The notes under the pieces are model-generated. The model made no database searches, had not been told where the DNA came from, and worked only from the letters and a program-made list of their open reading frames with translations. Positions 1 to 4,641 of a stretch of 8,079 nt of DNA are shown here, one piece after another; the first letter of the stretch is position 1; the number at the start of each line of letters is the position of its first letter. The position numbers and the translations under genes were made by a program. Origin of the DNA: Methanobacteriota archaeon (GTDB lineage: Archaea; Hydrothermarchaeota; Hydrothermarchaeia; Hydrothermarchaeales; JACRDW01); contig JACRDW010000005.1 in the NCBI GenBank assembly GCA_016212785.1, positions 1 through 8,079 on the forward strand. Reading direction: 5' to 3'.

Positions 1-5
1 AAGAA

Positions 6-15
6 GTTTAAATAC
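6..15 (-). promoter_or_regulatory. TATA box for a gene beyond the left edge
   Basis: Read on the minus strand this is GTATTTAAAC, a good archaeal TATA box. It lies just after the stop codon of the CBS/USP operon and points out of the window. It most likely serves the next minus-strand gene, which would start about 25-40 bases further left. The box is near-palindromic, but a plus-strand promoter here would only give antisense RNA to the CBS gene. Confidence 0.4.
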
Positions 16-22
16 TTGCGGT

Positions 23-36
23 CTTGCTTACGCAAG
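23..36 (-). terminator. Small hairpin overlapping the operon's last stop codon
   Basis: CTTGC and GCAAG form a 5-bp stem. On the minus strand the loop is GTAA, a GNRA-type tetraloop, and it contains part of the TAA stop of the CBS gene. A longer alternative stem is possible between GTCTTGC (21-27) and GCAAGAC (54-60). There is no oligo-T tract, so it may act as a transcript-end stabiliser rather than a terminator. Confidence 0.3.
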
Positions 37-414
37 GGACTCATAAATCGCCCGCAAGACTCTGTTGTGCACTATCAGACCTACCAGCTTTCCATTTTCA
101 ACGACCGGAATTCGCTCGATTTTTTTGTCCAGCATTACCTCCAAGATTTCTTTCAGGGAAGCTTCCGGACCTACAGTAATCAAATTCTTGCTCATTAAAT
201 CCCTCGTCATTAACCCTCCAATCTCGTAATTTCTTGCGAGCATTATATCGCGCTGGGTTATTATTCCAACCAGCTTTCCTCTATCAACCACAGGAAGACC
301 GCCTATGCTGCTCCTGGCCATTATTAAGTCTGCCAGTGCAATCTTCTCTTCCGGACCTATCGTTATAAGCTCCTTTATCATTACGTCCTTTGCCTTTATC
401 TTTTTCAGCTCCAT
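28..414 (-). CDS. Tandem CBS-domain protein (stand-alone CBS pair)
   Basis: A 128-residue protein made almost entirely of two CBS domains, about residues 6-60 (KDVM...GIITQRDIM) and 67-124 (RDLMSKNLITVG...LVGLIVHNRVL). Each has the family's VM or LM opening, the PVV strand and the G(I/L)I turn. Such pairs fold into one Bateman module that usually binds adenosine nucleotides and regulates a partner. No catalytic domain is attached, so the target is unknown. I chose the start at 414 because GGAGGAG lies just upstream and the residues before it are not CBS-like. It is the last gene of the operon, 10 bases after the USP stop, and both products probably sense adenine nucleotides. Confidence 0.9.
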   Translation of the reverse strand: MELKKIKAKDVMIKELITIGPEEKIALADLIMARSSIGGLPVVDRGKLVGIITQRDIMLARNYEIGGLMTRDLMSKNLITVGPEASLKEILEVMLDKKIERIPVVENGKLVGLIVHNRVLRAIYESLA

Positions 415-424
415 AATACTCCTC

Positions 425-871
425 CTATTTGCTTTTAACAACCAATACGGGTATGTTGGCTCTGTGCACAACTTCTCTTGACACACTGCCGAGCATGAAC
501 TTCGATATACCCTTGCCGTATGAGGCGAGGACTATCATATTGTAGTTTCCTTCCTCTGCCTCCCTCAAAATTTCCCCGGCAGCTTTTCCTTTTCTGGTTT
601 TTGTCTTGGCTTTTATTCCGAGTTTTTCAAGCATCTCTTTTCCCCTGTCTAAAGATTCTACCACAGATTTCGGAACTCCTAATTTTCTCAATCTGTGGAT
701 TTCCTCCTTAAAAACCTCAACATATTCGCTGTACTCTCTGTACTCTTTTTCAAAATCCGGGACGACTCTGAGTATTGTCACATCTGGAGAGCTGCCCCTG
801 AGCAGGTATCCCCCGGACTCTATAGCTTCCTCAGAAAATTTTGAGCCGTCTGTACACATTAAAACCTTCAT
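425..871 (-). CDS. Universal stress protein (UspA family)
   Basis: A 148-residue single-domain Usp of normal length. It opens with the family's first strand and acidic residue (MKVLMCTDGS, D8). It ends with the nucleotide-loop and last-strand pattern, SYGKGISKFMLGSV (117-130) then IPVLVV (140-145). The loop resembles the G-x2-G-x9-G-S/T ATP-binding motif, but the first Gly is Ala116 and the spacing to G128-S129 is one residue short. ATP binding is therefore likely but not certain. The start ATG overlaps the NAC stop as ATGA, so translation is probably coupled. It sits between NAC and a CBS pair. The molecular role is unknown beyond the family's general stress link. Confidence 0.9.
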   Translation of the reverse strand: MKVLMCTDGSKFSEEAIESGGYLLRGSSPDVTILRVVPDFEKEYREYSEYVEVFKEEIHRLRKLGVPKSVVESLDRGKEMLEKLGIKAKTKTRKGKAAGEILREAEEGNYNMIVLASYGKGISKFMLGSVSREVVHRANIPVLVVKSK

Positions 872-1197
872 GGTCTTGCACCCAACTTTAAAATAGCTTG
901 GGCGAGGTCACCCCTCGCCCCTTCCAGAGCCTTTCGAGCTTCTTCCTCGCTGACATTAGCCTGCGCTGCAACCAGCTTTATATCCTCTGCCGGAATGCCC
1001 TGAGCAACTTTCTCTGTCCCTGTGATTTGATACGTCCTCTGATTCATCGCAGTTACGATGCTTATCTTCGGATTTTCGATTATTATCTCGCCGTCCGCCA
1101 GCTTAATTACAACCTCTTTAGCTTCAAGCTCCTCCATTTCCATGCCCATCTGCTTCATGAGCTTCTTCATCTGCCTCGGATTTATTTTCGGGAACAT
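868..1197 (-). CDS. nac: Nascent polypeptide-associated complex protein (archaeal NAC-alpha)
   Basis: A 109-residue protein with the archaeal NAC layout. A basic Met/Lys-rich N-terminus (PRQMKKLMKQMGMEMEEL) contacts the ribosome. The NAC beta-barrel follows at about residues 25-65 (EVVIKLADGEIIIENPKISIV...TYQITG), and a C-terminal UBA helix bundle at about 72-107 (EDIKLVAAQANVSEEEARKAL...LAQAILKL). Archaeal NAC is a homodimer that binds emerging nascent chains at the ribosome. The start lies 8 bases after the rlmB stop, with a GAGGA-like ribosome site inside the end of rlmB. The stop overlaps the USP start. Identification is firm. Confidence 0.95.
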   Translation of the reverse strand: MFPKINPRQMKKLMKQMGMEMEELEAKEVVIKLADGEIIIENPKISIVTAMNQRTYQITGTEKVAQGIPAEDIKLVAAQANVSEEEARKALEGARGDLAQAILKLGARP

Positions 1198-1205
1198 ATT
1201 CTATC

Positions 1206-1955
1206 CTATTCCTCGCGGCGCATAAAAACTTTTTCTTGCCTGAGCTTTTCGTATGCGAGTAAGGCAAAGGCGACGCTTACGTTCAGGCTCTTAATTTTTC
1301 CTTTTGTCGGTATTCTTACCAGAAAGTCGCACCTCTGCTTGACCAGCCTGCTTAAGCCCCTGTCCTCCCCACCGAGCACGAGAGCTATCGGTCTGTTGAG
1401 GTTTACCTCATAGTAAATCTGCTCAGCCTCCATGTCAGCGCCGACCGCCCATATCCCTTTTCTCTTGAGAATTTCTATGGCGGATGCGAGATTCGCAGTC
1501 GCAACTGGCAGATGTTCAATTGCTCCCGCAGAAGCCTTAGCAACCCCGTGAGTCAGACCGACGGCTTCTTTTTCGGGAATCACAACTCCATGCACACCTG
1601 CGCATTCAGCTGTTCTCAGTATTGCACCAAGGTTCTGGGGGTCCTCAACCCCGTCCAGAAGCGCGATAAATGGTTTTTCTCCCCTCTGTCCTGCAATTTT
1701 GAGAATGTCATCAATGCTGGCATTTTTTTTCTCGTCAGAAAAAGCGACTACTCCCTGATGGGCTTTCGATAATTTATCCAGAACCTTTTTCTCCACCTCG
1801 CTTACTTCAATCCCTTTTTGTGCTGCGATTCGAAAAATCTCGTTGACTGCCCCTTTCCTCTCCACCACTCTCGCAATCAAAATCTTATGGATTTTGCGAT
1901 TTCCAATGAGAGCTTCCAAAACCGGATTTCTGCCTACTATTTTTTGTTCGTGCAT
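1206..1955 (-). CDS. rlmB: RlmB/TrmH-type 2'-O-ribose methyltransferase
   Basis: A 249-residue SpoU-family (SPOUT) enzyme, the length of bacterial RlmB. An L30e-like substrate-binding domain covers about residues 3-75 (IVGRNPVLEAL; HQG at 67-69). The trefoil-knot domain carries all three family motifs: D101-G...PQNLGAILR (106-114) with the conserved Asn and Arg, LGGEDRG (194-200) binding S-adenosylmethionine, and IP...SLNVSVAFAL (215-231). Bacterial RlmB makes Gm2251 in the 23S rRNA peptidyl-transferase P-loop. Archaea usually make 2'-O-methyls with box C/D guides, so this looks like an acquired gene; its exact nucleotide target is inferred. It begins 20 bases after the tRNA-Val 3' end and heads the rlmB-NAC-USP-CBS operon. 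Confidence 0.9.
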   Translation of the reverse strand: MHEQKIVGRNPVLEALIGNRKIHKILIARVVERKGAVNEIFRIAAQKGIEVSEVEKKVLDKLSKAHQGVVAFSDEKKNASIDDILKIAGQRGEKPFIALLDGVEDPQNLGAILRTAECAGVHGVVIPEKEAVGLTHGVAKASAGAIEHLPVATANLASAIEILKRKGIWAVGADMEAEQIYYEVNLNRPIALVLGGEDRGLSRLVKQRCDFLVRIPTKGKIKSLNVSVAFALLAYEKLRQEKVFMRREE

Positions 1956-1975
1956 ATGGCGGTCTCGCTGAGAAA

Positions 1976-2048
1976 TGGGCCCGCTGAGATTTGAACTCAG
2001 GACCTTCTCCGTGTCAGGGAGACGTCATAACCGCTAGACCACGAGCCC
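1976..2048 (-). tRNA. tRNA-Val, anticodon GAC
   Basis: A complete 73-nt cloverleaf with no intron and no encoded CCA. The acceptor arms GGGCTCG/CGGGCCC pair over 7 bp with one T-G wobble. The D arm contains GG. The anticodon stem TCTCC/GGAGA closes the loop CTGACAC, with anticodon GAC at 2013-2015. The T arm CTGAG/CTCAG closes TTCAAAT, and the discriminator is A. It would read GUC and GUU codons. No clear TATA box precedes it, so it may be processed from a transcript running on from the upstream CBS gene or into rlmB. Confidence 0.95.
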
Positions 2049-2050
2049 AT
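2028..2050 (-). repeat. 23-bp direct repeat, copy 1 (within tRNA-Val)
   Basis: These 23 bases cover the tRNA 5' acceptor strand and D-arm start plus two upstream bases. They recur identically and in the same orientation at 2154-2176, 126 bases away. Similarity continues loosely upstream (AGGGTTAT versus GGGTTATAT), which indicates a tandem duplication of the tRNA and its leader. Confidence 0.9.
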
Positions 2051-2053
2051 AAC

Positions 2054-2074
2054 CCTTTCTTTAGAAAAGAAAGG
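2054..2074. repeat. Perfect 9-bp hairpin with 3-base loop
   Basis: CCTTTCTTT, loop AGA, AAAGAAAGG. It lies 6 bases upstream of the tRNA-Val 5' end and is the first of three three-base-loop hairpins between the tRNA and its truncated duplicate. It may affect tRNA 5' processing. It has no terminator-like T tract beyond its own stem. Confidence 0.7.
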
Positions 2075-2094
2075 TCTATCACAAAAAAGAAAAT

Positions 2095-2109
2095 TTGTAA
2101 CGATTACAA
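2095..2109. repeat. 6-bp hairpin with 3-base loop
   Basis: TTGTAA, loop CGA, TTACAA. It is the middle of three consecutive short-loop inverted repeats between the two tRNA-Val sequences. It is too short to be convincing alone; its neighbours give it weight. Confidence 0.5.
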
Positions 2110-2123
2110 TTTTTTCCCGAGGG

Positions 2124-2142
2124 TTTTTGACGAAGTCAAAAA
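2124..2142. repeat. 8-bp hairpin with GAA loop
   Basis: TTTTTGAC, loop GAA, GTCAAAAA. A further GAG/CTC pairing lies outside a two-by-two mismatch. It sits where the anticodon and T arms of the duplicated tRNA should be. The GAA loop is shared with the hairpin at 7675-7691 inside the broken radC. Confidence 0.7.
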
Positions 2143-2153
2143 GGCTCCGTCTG

Positions 2154-2174
2154 TAACCGCTAGACCACGAGCCC
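2154..2174 (-). pseudogene. Truncated tRNA-Val copy (5' acceptor strand and D arm only)
   Basis: On the minus strand this reads as the first 21 nt of tRNA-Val (GGGCTCGTGGTCTAGCGGTTA), identical to the intact gene. The following CAGAC could still close a 4-bp D stem with GTCT, but there is no recognisable anticodon arm, T arm or 3' acceptor strand. It begins 13 bases after the stop of the upstream CBS gene. The likeliest reading is a decayed tandem duplicate. A split-tRNA 5' half is less likely because it stops before the anticodon. Confidence 0.75.
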
Positions 2175-2187
2175 ATATAACCCCCTT

Positions 2188-2598
2188 TTACCGTGCCAAA
2201 TCTTTGTAGATTTCTCTGACCAAATCGGTGGAAGACAGTATGCCCACTGGCTTTCTTCCAGTAAACTGAGGAGACAAAACAACTAGCCTGTGCACATTTT
2301 TCTCAACCATCAGTTTTATGGCATTTTCTATAGTATCGTCAGGCTGGATTTGAATTGTAAATGGAGTCATCACATCTTCTGCTTTGAGCGGTTTAATTTT
2401 TTCAGTAGACATGTTTTTCAGAGTCTTGATAATGTCTGTAGAGGAGATTACTCCCATCGCTTCGCCGTTTGTGCTCACCGCCACAACGCAAGTAACATCG
2501 TTTTTTACCATCGTTTTGATCACGTCTAGTATTGGTGCCTCGAACCCTACTGTAATTATTCCCCTCGTCATTATCTCCCTAACTTTCTTGAAGCGCAT
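2188..2598 (-). CDS. Tandem CBS-domain protein
   Basis: A 136-residue protein with two CBS domains, about residues 5-62 (VREIMTRGIITVG...AMGVISSTDIIKTL) and 75-133 (AEDVMTPFTIQIQ...PVGILSSTDLVREI). Both keep the GV/GI-(I/L)SSTD signature of adenosine-nucleotide-binding Bateman modules. I use the ATG at 2598. Longer in-frame starts would translate an AT-rich intergenic hairpin into a sequence unlike any CBS protein. A TATA-like stretch (AATATTAATATAG, about 2612-2625 on the minus strand) lies some 25 bases upstream, predicting a nearly leaderless mRNA. It shares only the fold with the CBS protein at 28-414. The regulated partner is unknown. Confidence 0.9.
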   Translation of the reverse strand: MRFKKVREIMTRGIITVGFEAPILDVIKTMVKNDVTCVVAVSTNGEAMGVISSTDIIKTLKNMSTEKIKPLKAEDVMTPFTIQIQPDDTIENAIKLMVEKNVHRLVVLSPQFTGRKPVGILSSTDLVREIYKDLAR

Positions 2599-2611
2599 GG
2601 CATAAAATATG

Positions 2612-2625
2612 CATCTAACTATATT
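2612..2625 (-). promoter_or_regulatory. Promoter of the CBS gene (leaderless)
   Basis: An AT-rich block read as AATATTAATATAG on the minus strand, centred about 20-25 bases before the ATG at 2598. That is the spacing expected for a leaderless archaeal transcript, and there is no ribosome-binding site before this start. Confidence 0.4.
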
Positions 2626-2652
2626 AATATTCTGATTAAAATGGGGAGGGGA

Positions 2653-2695
2653 CCTATGGGATAAAGAAAAAAATAGTAATTTTTCCTCCCATAGG
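2653..2695. repeat. Large two-part hairpin in the intergenic region
   Basis: CCTATGGGA (2653-2661) pairs perfectly with TCCCATAGG (2687-2695). Inside it GAAAAA (2666-2671) pairs with TTTTTC (2680-2685). It lies upstream of the CBS promoter. It could be a terminator for something transcribed leftward, an operator-like cruciform, or a palindromic element. No gene overlaps it once the CBS start is placed at 2598. Confidence 0.7.
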
Positions 2696-2874
2696 CGTAA
2701 GTATGATTCAACCTCATAGTATTTAAGGTTAACTGAGCGTCGGGGGAGGCTCACCTAAAGAAAGATCATCCGACGATATATGCTCGCAAGTTGAGGAAGC
2801 CGACGCTGATAGAAGCAGAGGAACGAAACGAGCATGGAAGAACAAGGATTTTGCGTTTGGCAGGGCATGGAAAG
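2696..2874 (+). other. Gene-free stretch with TATA-like box and interlocking inverted repeats
   Basis: No convincing gene is present. TATTTAAG at 2720-2727 resembles a plus-strand TATA box and predicts transcription from about 2747. AGCGTCGG (2736-2743) can pair with CCGACGCT (2800-2807) and, in part, with CCGACG (2770-2775). TGCTCG (2781-2786) can pair with CGAGCA (2829-2834), crossing the first pairing like a pseudoknot. This could be a small structured RNA ahead of the nucleotidyltransferase, but I recognise no known RNA family. An open frame runs from 2737 to 2889 with no start codon other than an internal TTG, so I do not call it a gene. Confidence 0.3.
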
Positions 2875-2884
2875 GTATTTAAAC
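2875..2884 (+). promoter_or_regulatory. TATA box of the nucleotidyltransferase gene
   Basis: GTATTTAAAC is a canonical archaeal TATA box. Transcription is expected near 2905, leaving a short leader with GGTGATG just before the ATG at 2924. The box adjoins the repeated ACTTTAGTTT motif. Confidence 0.6.
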
Positions 2885-2912
2885 TTTAGTTTCCATATGG
2901 ATACTTTAGTTT
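2881..2912 (+). promoter_or_regulatory. Candidate operator: two ACTTTAGTTT repeats 20 bp apart
   Basis: ACTTTAGTTT occurs at 2883-2892 and 2903-2912, exactly 20 bp apart, or about two helical turns. The first copy is also a small inverted repeat, AAACT-TT-AGTTT. They overlap the expected transcription start of the nucleotidyltransferase gene. That protein has its own N-terminal winged helix, so autoregulation is a natural inference. Confidence 0.5.
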
Positions 2913-2923
2913 AAGGTGATGAT

Positions 2924-3559
2924 ATGCTGTTCCGCAGGTATCTGGAAATGCTTCTCGGCTCGAAAGTCAAGGTCAAGGTGCTCAGAACGCTGTGGAAGCA
3001 CAAAGAGAAGGAGTTCACGATAAGGGAGCTGGGAAGCTTTCTGAAAATATCCCACATGGGCATCAGAAAAGTCCTGGCGGACCTGGAAAGAGCCAACGCT
3101 GTTAAAATAATGGCTGTTGGAAGGTCCCATACGATTAAGCTCAATAAAGAAGGTTATGCCGCAGCCATCGTAGAAAAAATTTTCAAGCTTGAAGAGGAAA
3201 CCCTAGGTGAGCTGCTCAAAATGCTCAAAAAAAGGTTGTGCATACTGGAAGTGAAATCTGCGGCCCTTTTCGGGAGCGTTGCGCGTGGCGAAGAATCGCC
3301 GCTCAGCGATATTGACGTTTTCATATTAACCAACGAAAGAGAGAAAACGGAGAGGGCAGTTTTGCAGCTTCAGAGGGAAGTCGCGCTGAAGTTCGGAAAT
3401 GCTCTAGCGCCTTACTACCTCTCGGAAGACGAATTCGTTAAAAAGAAAGACACGCCAGCAGTAAGACAAATCCTCCGCAGCCACGTGCTCATATGCGGAA
3501 AACCACTGGATTCCGATAGGAAGCTGGCGAGGAATGCTATCTTCCTTGCGGAAGAGTGA
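2924..3559 (+). CDS. Winged-helix DNA-binding / minimal nucleotidyltransferase (MNT) fusion
   Basis: A 211-residue protein with two parts. Residues about 12-75 form a winged helix (VKVLRTLWKHKEKEFTIREL...MGIRKVLADLERANAVKIM...HTIKLN). Residues about 105-195 are a DNA-polymerase-beta-like nucleotidyltransferase with the diagnostic GS(x)nDxD motif: G117-S118 with R121-G122, then D129 and D131. MNT proteins act with HEPN partners in toxin-antitoxin pairs, where the MNT antitoxin can AMPylate the HEPN toxin. Here the downstream HEPN frame is broken, so this may be an orphan antitoxin or a retained autoregulator. The start is supported by GGTGATG upstream and a TATA box at 2875-2884. The gene itself appears intact. 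Confidence 0.85.
   Translation: MLFRRYLEMLLGSKVKVKVLRTLWKHKEKEFTIRELGSFLKISHMGIRKVLADLERANAVKIMAVGRSHTIKLNKEGYAAAIVEKIFKLEEETLGELLKMLKKRLCILEVKSAALFGSVARGEESPLSDIDVFILTNEREKTERAVLQLQREVALKFGNALAPYYLSEDEFVKKKDTPAVRQILRSHVLICGKPLDSDRKLARNAIFLAEE
3540..3555. repeat. 6-bp hairpin and 15-base repeat at the end of the nucleotidyltransferase gene
   Basis: TCTTCC, loop TTGC, GGAAGA overlaps the last codons. The 15-mer ATCTTCCTTGCGGAA (3539-3553) recurs exactly at 7722-7736, in the degraded middle of radC. Chance is not excluded, but the second site is in another palindrome-rich patch. Confidence 0.4.
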
Positions 3560-3563
3560 GACA

Positions 3564-3679
3564 ATGACGCTGAGAACAAGACATAAGCTGGAGAAAGCCT
3601 TGCCAGCGCAAAAGACTGCCTGCAAAAAGAAAGGTGGAATGTTGCAGTGCACTGCGGGATAAGCGCCTGCGCCAGCTCC
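3564..3679 (+). pseudogene. HEPN-domain protein remnant, frameshifted and truncated
   Basis: The frame from the ATG at 3564 begins MTLRTRHKLEKA and then runs to a stop at 3660-3662 without HEPN-like sequence. The frame starting at 3587 continues naturally as ESLASAKDCLQKERWNVAV and then HCGISAC. This is the first-helix pattern of HEPN proteins (SAK..L..GRWN.AV...) and the HxxISA segment of a common archaeal subgroup. A frameshift near 3590-3597 therefore splits it. After ISAC no frame continues the domain, and the catalytic R-x4-6-H is absent; palindromic sequence follows. It lies 4 bases after the nucleotidyltransferase stop, the usual place for a HEPN partner. I infer a dead MNT-HEPN toxin gene. 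Confidence 0.65.
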
Positions 3680-3770
3680 TTCCCTTTCGGGAGCGGAAGG
3701 GGAACTAGCTTGCGCATGGGTCTCGGCACGAGCCAGCATTCGCTTCAGCTTACGTTTAGGGCTTGCTGGC
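3669..3770. repeat. Cluster of inverted repeats replacing the rest of the HEPN gene
   Basis: GCGCCAGCT (3669-3677) pairs with AGCTTGCGC (3707-3715) with one mismatch. Inside, CCTTCC (3678-3683) pairs with GGAAGG (3695-3700). Next is CTCG-GCA-CGAG (3722-3732), and then GCCAGCA (3732-3738) pairing with TGCTGGC (3764-3770). No coding frame here resembles a known protein. From 3771 to 3832 I see nothing beyond G-rich sequence leading to the antitoxin's stop codon. Confidence 0.6.
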
Positions 3771-3832
3771 GATGTGCTGAGAAAGGGTTGGGGTGGGGAG
3801 AGTGGCGGGCGGTCTAGTAAGAAAAAATTTGC

Positions 3833-4141
3833 TCAGGCAACTATCAGCCCCAGCTTCTTCGCGTCCTCGACTTTCAGCTTCACGGTTTTCCCGGGCTCCA
3901 GGCCCAAGGCTGCCTGCACCTTGGTGGGGATTCTTATTATCAGGTTGCTCCTGCTCCTCCCAAGGGTGACCTCGAAGCTCTCGCCCTTCAGCTTGTTCAG
4001 TAGCAGGATGCGCTCCGCCTGCTCTGGGTTGAAGTACTCCTCTCCGCATTTGCACCGCCAGCCGTCTATCTCAACTCCCTGGAAGCTCAACCCCGCCTTC
4101 TCAGCTATGCCCCCGCATTTCACGCATTTCATTCCCTTCAT
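3833..4141 (-). CDS. Antitoxin-like protein: zinc ribbon fused to AbrB-type DNA-binding domain
   Basis: A 102-residue protein. Residues 1-40 form a YgiT/MqsA-type zinc ribbon with C6-x2-C9 and C30-x-C32. Residues about 58-101 look like an AbrB/SpoVT/MazE swapped hairpin (LIIRIPTKVQAALGLEPGKTVKLK). MqsA-type antitoxins join the same zinc ribbon to an HTH domain; here the DNA-binding part seems to be AbrB-like. It starts 3 bases after the toxin stop, with AGGAG inside the toxin's last codons. Toxin-first order matches HigBA- and MqsRA-type modules. Likely role: neutralise the upstream DUF4258-like toxin and repress the shared promoter. The family call is strong; antitoxin activity is inferred. 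Confidence 0.8.
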   Translation of the reverse strand: MKGMKCVKCGGIAEKAGLSFQGVEIDGWRCKCGEEYFNPEQAERILLLNKLKGESFEVTLGRSRSNLIIRIPTKVQAALGLEPGKTVKLKVEDAKKLGLIVA

Positions 4142-4144
4142 AAT

Positions 4145-4414
4145 TCATCTCCTCGTAAACCTTCCCACATGGGTTATCACCCACACCTCGCTCTCCATGT
4201 CGTAGTTATAAGACCTCGCAACCACCGCCTTCAAAGTCTTGTTCTTCACGTCCACGTACCTCTCAACTATATTTTCCCTGCGCCTGCTCCTGGCGCAGTC
4301 ATAGCCGGTTTCGAGGACCTCGACTACGTCCTGAATCATCAGCTTCTCCCTGATCATCTCATCCGCAGCCCTCCTGCTGGGAATAACAGGCAGGCCCTTC
4401 CACTCAGGAATCAT
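4145..4414 (-). CDS. DUF4258-like toxin of a type II toxin-antitoxin pair
   Basis: An 89-residue basic protein whose pattern fits DUF4258, a small RelE/BrnT-like fold. It has a helical N-terminal half with MIQDVVEVLETGYD (26-39), then strand segments ENIVERYVD, TLKAVVARSY and EVWVITHVGRF (73-83). Proteins of this family are commonly paired with YgiT-zinc-finger antitoxins, as here. The His often found near the N-terminus is replaced by R14-R15, so the catalytic residues are uncertain. GGAGATG lies 6 bases before the ATG at 4414. A strong inverted repeat and TATA box sit just upstream. The module appears intact, unlike the neighbouring HEPN pair. Toxic activity is inferred. Confidence 0.7.
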   Translation of the reverse strand: MIPEWKGLPVIPSRRAADEMIREKLMIQDVVEVLETGYDCARSRRRENIVERYVDVKNKTLKAVVARSYNYDMESEVWVITHVGRFTRR

Positions 4415-4430
4415 GCATCATCTCCACTAA

Positions 4431-4451
4431 GCATATGCAGTTAACATATGC
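4431..4451. promoter_or_regulatory. Operator of the toxin-antitoxin module
   Basis: A perfect inverted repeat GCATATG-N7-CATATGC. Each arm is itself built on the palindrome CATATG, so two CATATG sites lie 13 bp apart around a central GTTAAC-like core. It sits 17 bases before the toxin start and overlaps the predicted transcription start. Binding there would repress the operon. The AbrB-like antitoxin is the obvious candidate. Confidence 0.7.
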
Positions 4452-4473
4452 AAAATTTTCAAAAAGCGAGGCA

Positions 4474-4485
4474 AAAAATATATGC
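4474..4485 (-). promoter_or_regulatory. TATA box of the toxin-antitoxin operon
   Basis: On the minus strand this reads GCATATATTTTT, placed about 25 bases upstream of the operator. It also overlaps the stop codon of the small frame at 4486-4641, consistent with an independent promoter for the module. Confidence 0.55.
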
Positions 4486-4641
4486 TCAAGCTTGCCGCCT
4501 GAGCTTTCTTATCAAGCTGCGATACCAGCGCCGGTAGTAGCCGATTTTTGCAAGATGCTGCTTAACTTTCTCGTCAGTACGCCAGCCGTTGCTGCCGTGG
4601 TGCTCTGAGCTACTGCTTCGGCTTCGTAACAGTTCTGTCTG
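4486..4641 (-). CDS. Possible small basic protein (uncertain)
   Basis: An open frame of up to 51 codons whose last 38 residues (from EHHGSNGWRTDEKVKQHL, followed by GYYRRWYRSLIRKLRRQA) have a coherent, strongly basic, helix-compatible composition. There is no ATG. A TTG at 4641 or CTG at 4626 would overlap the end of the membrane-protein gene, with only a weak ribosome site. It could be a translationally coupled basic peptide, the tail of a lost gene, or noise. I do not recognise a family. It sits between the membrane-protein gene and the toxin-antitoxin promoter. Confidence 0.3.
   Translation of the reverse strand, partial: QTELLRSRSSSSEHHGSNGWRTDEKVKQHLAKIGYYRRWYRSLIRKLRRQA

Noticed and set aside
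2054..2142. CRISPR-like array between the tRNA copies
   Set aside because: The three hairpins have different sequences and there is no repeated unit with regular spacers.
2154..2176. 5' half of a split tRNA
   Set aside because: Identity to tRNA-Val ends in the D arm before the anticodon, and no bulge-helix-bulge leader is recognisable. A truncated duplicate is simpler.
2599..2754. 52-residue N-terminal extension of the CBS protein from an ATG at 2754
   Set aside because: It would translate a perfect hairpin and AT-rich promoter. CBS homology begins at 2598, where a leaderless start fits.
2737..2889. Open plus-strand frame reading HPTIYARKLRKPTLIEAEE and onward
   Set aside because: It has no ATG or GTG start, only an internal TTG, runs through the next gene's TATA box and matches no family I know. 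A decayed gene cannot be excluded.
3774..4205. Long plus-strand frame antisense to the antitoxin and toxin
   Set aside because: It is a shadow of the minus-strand genes, with no promoter or ribosome site. The minus-strand products have clear domains.
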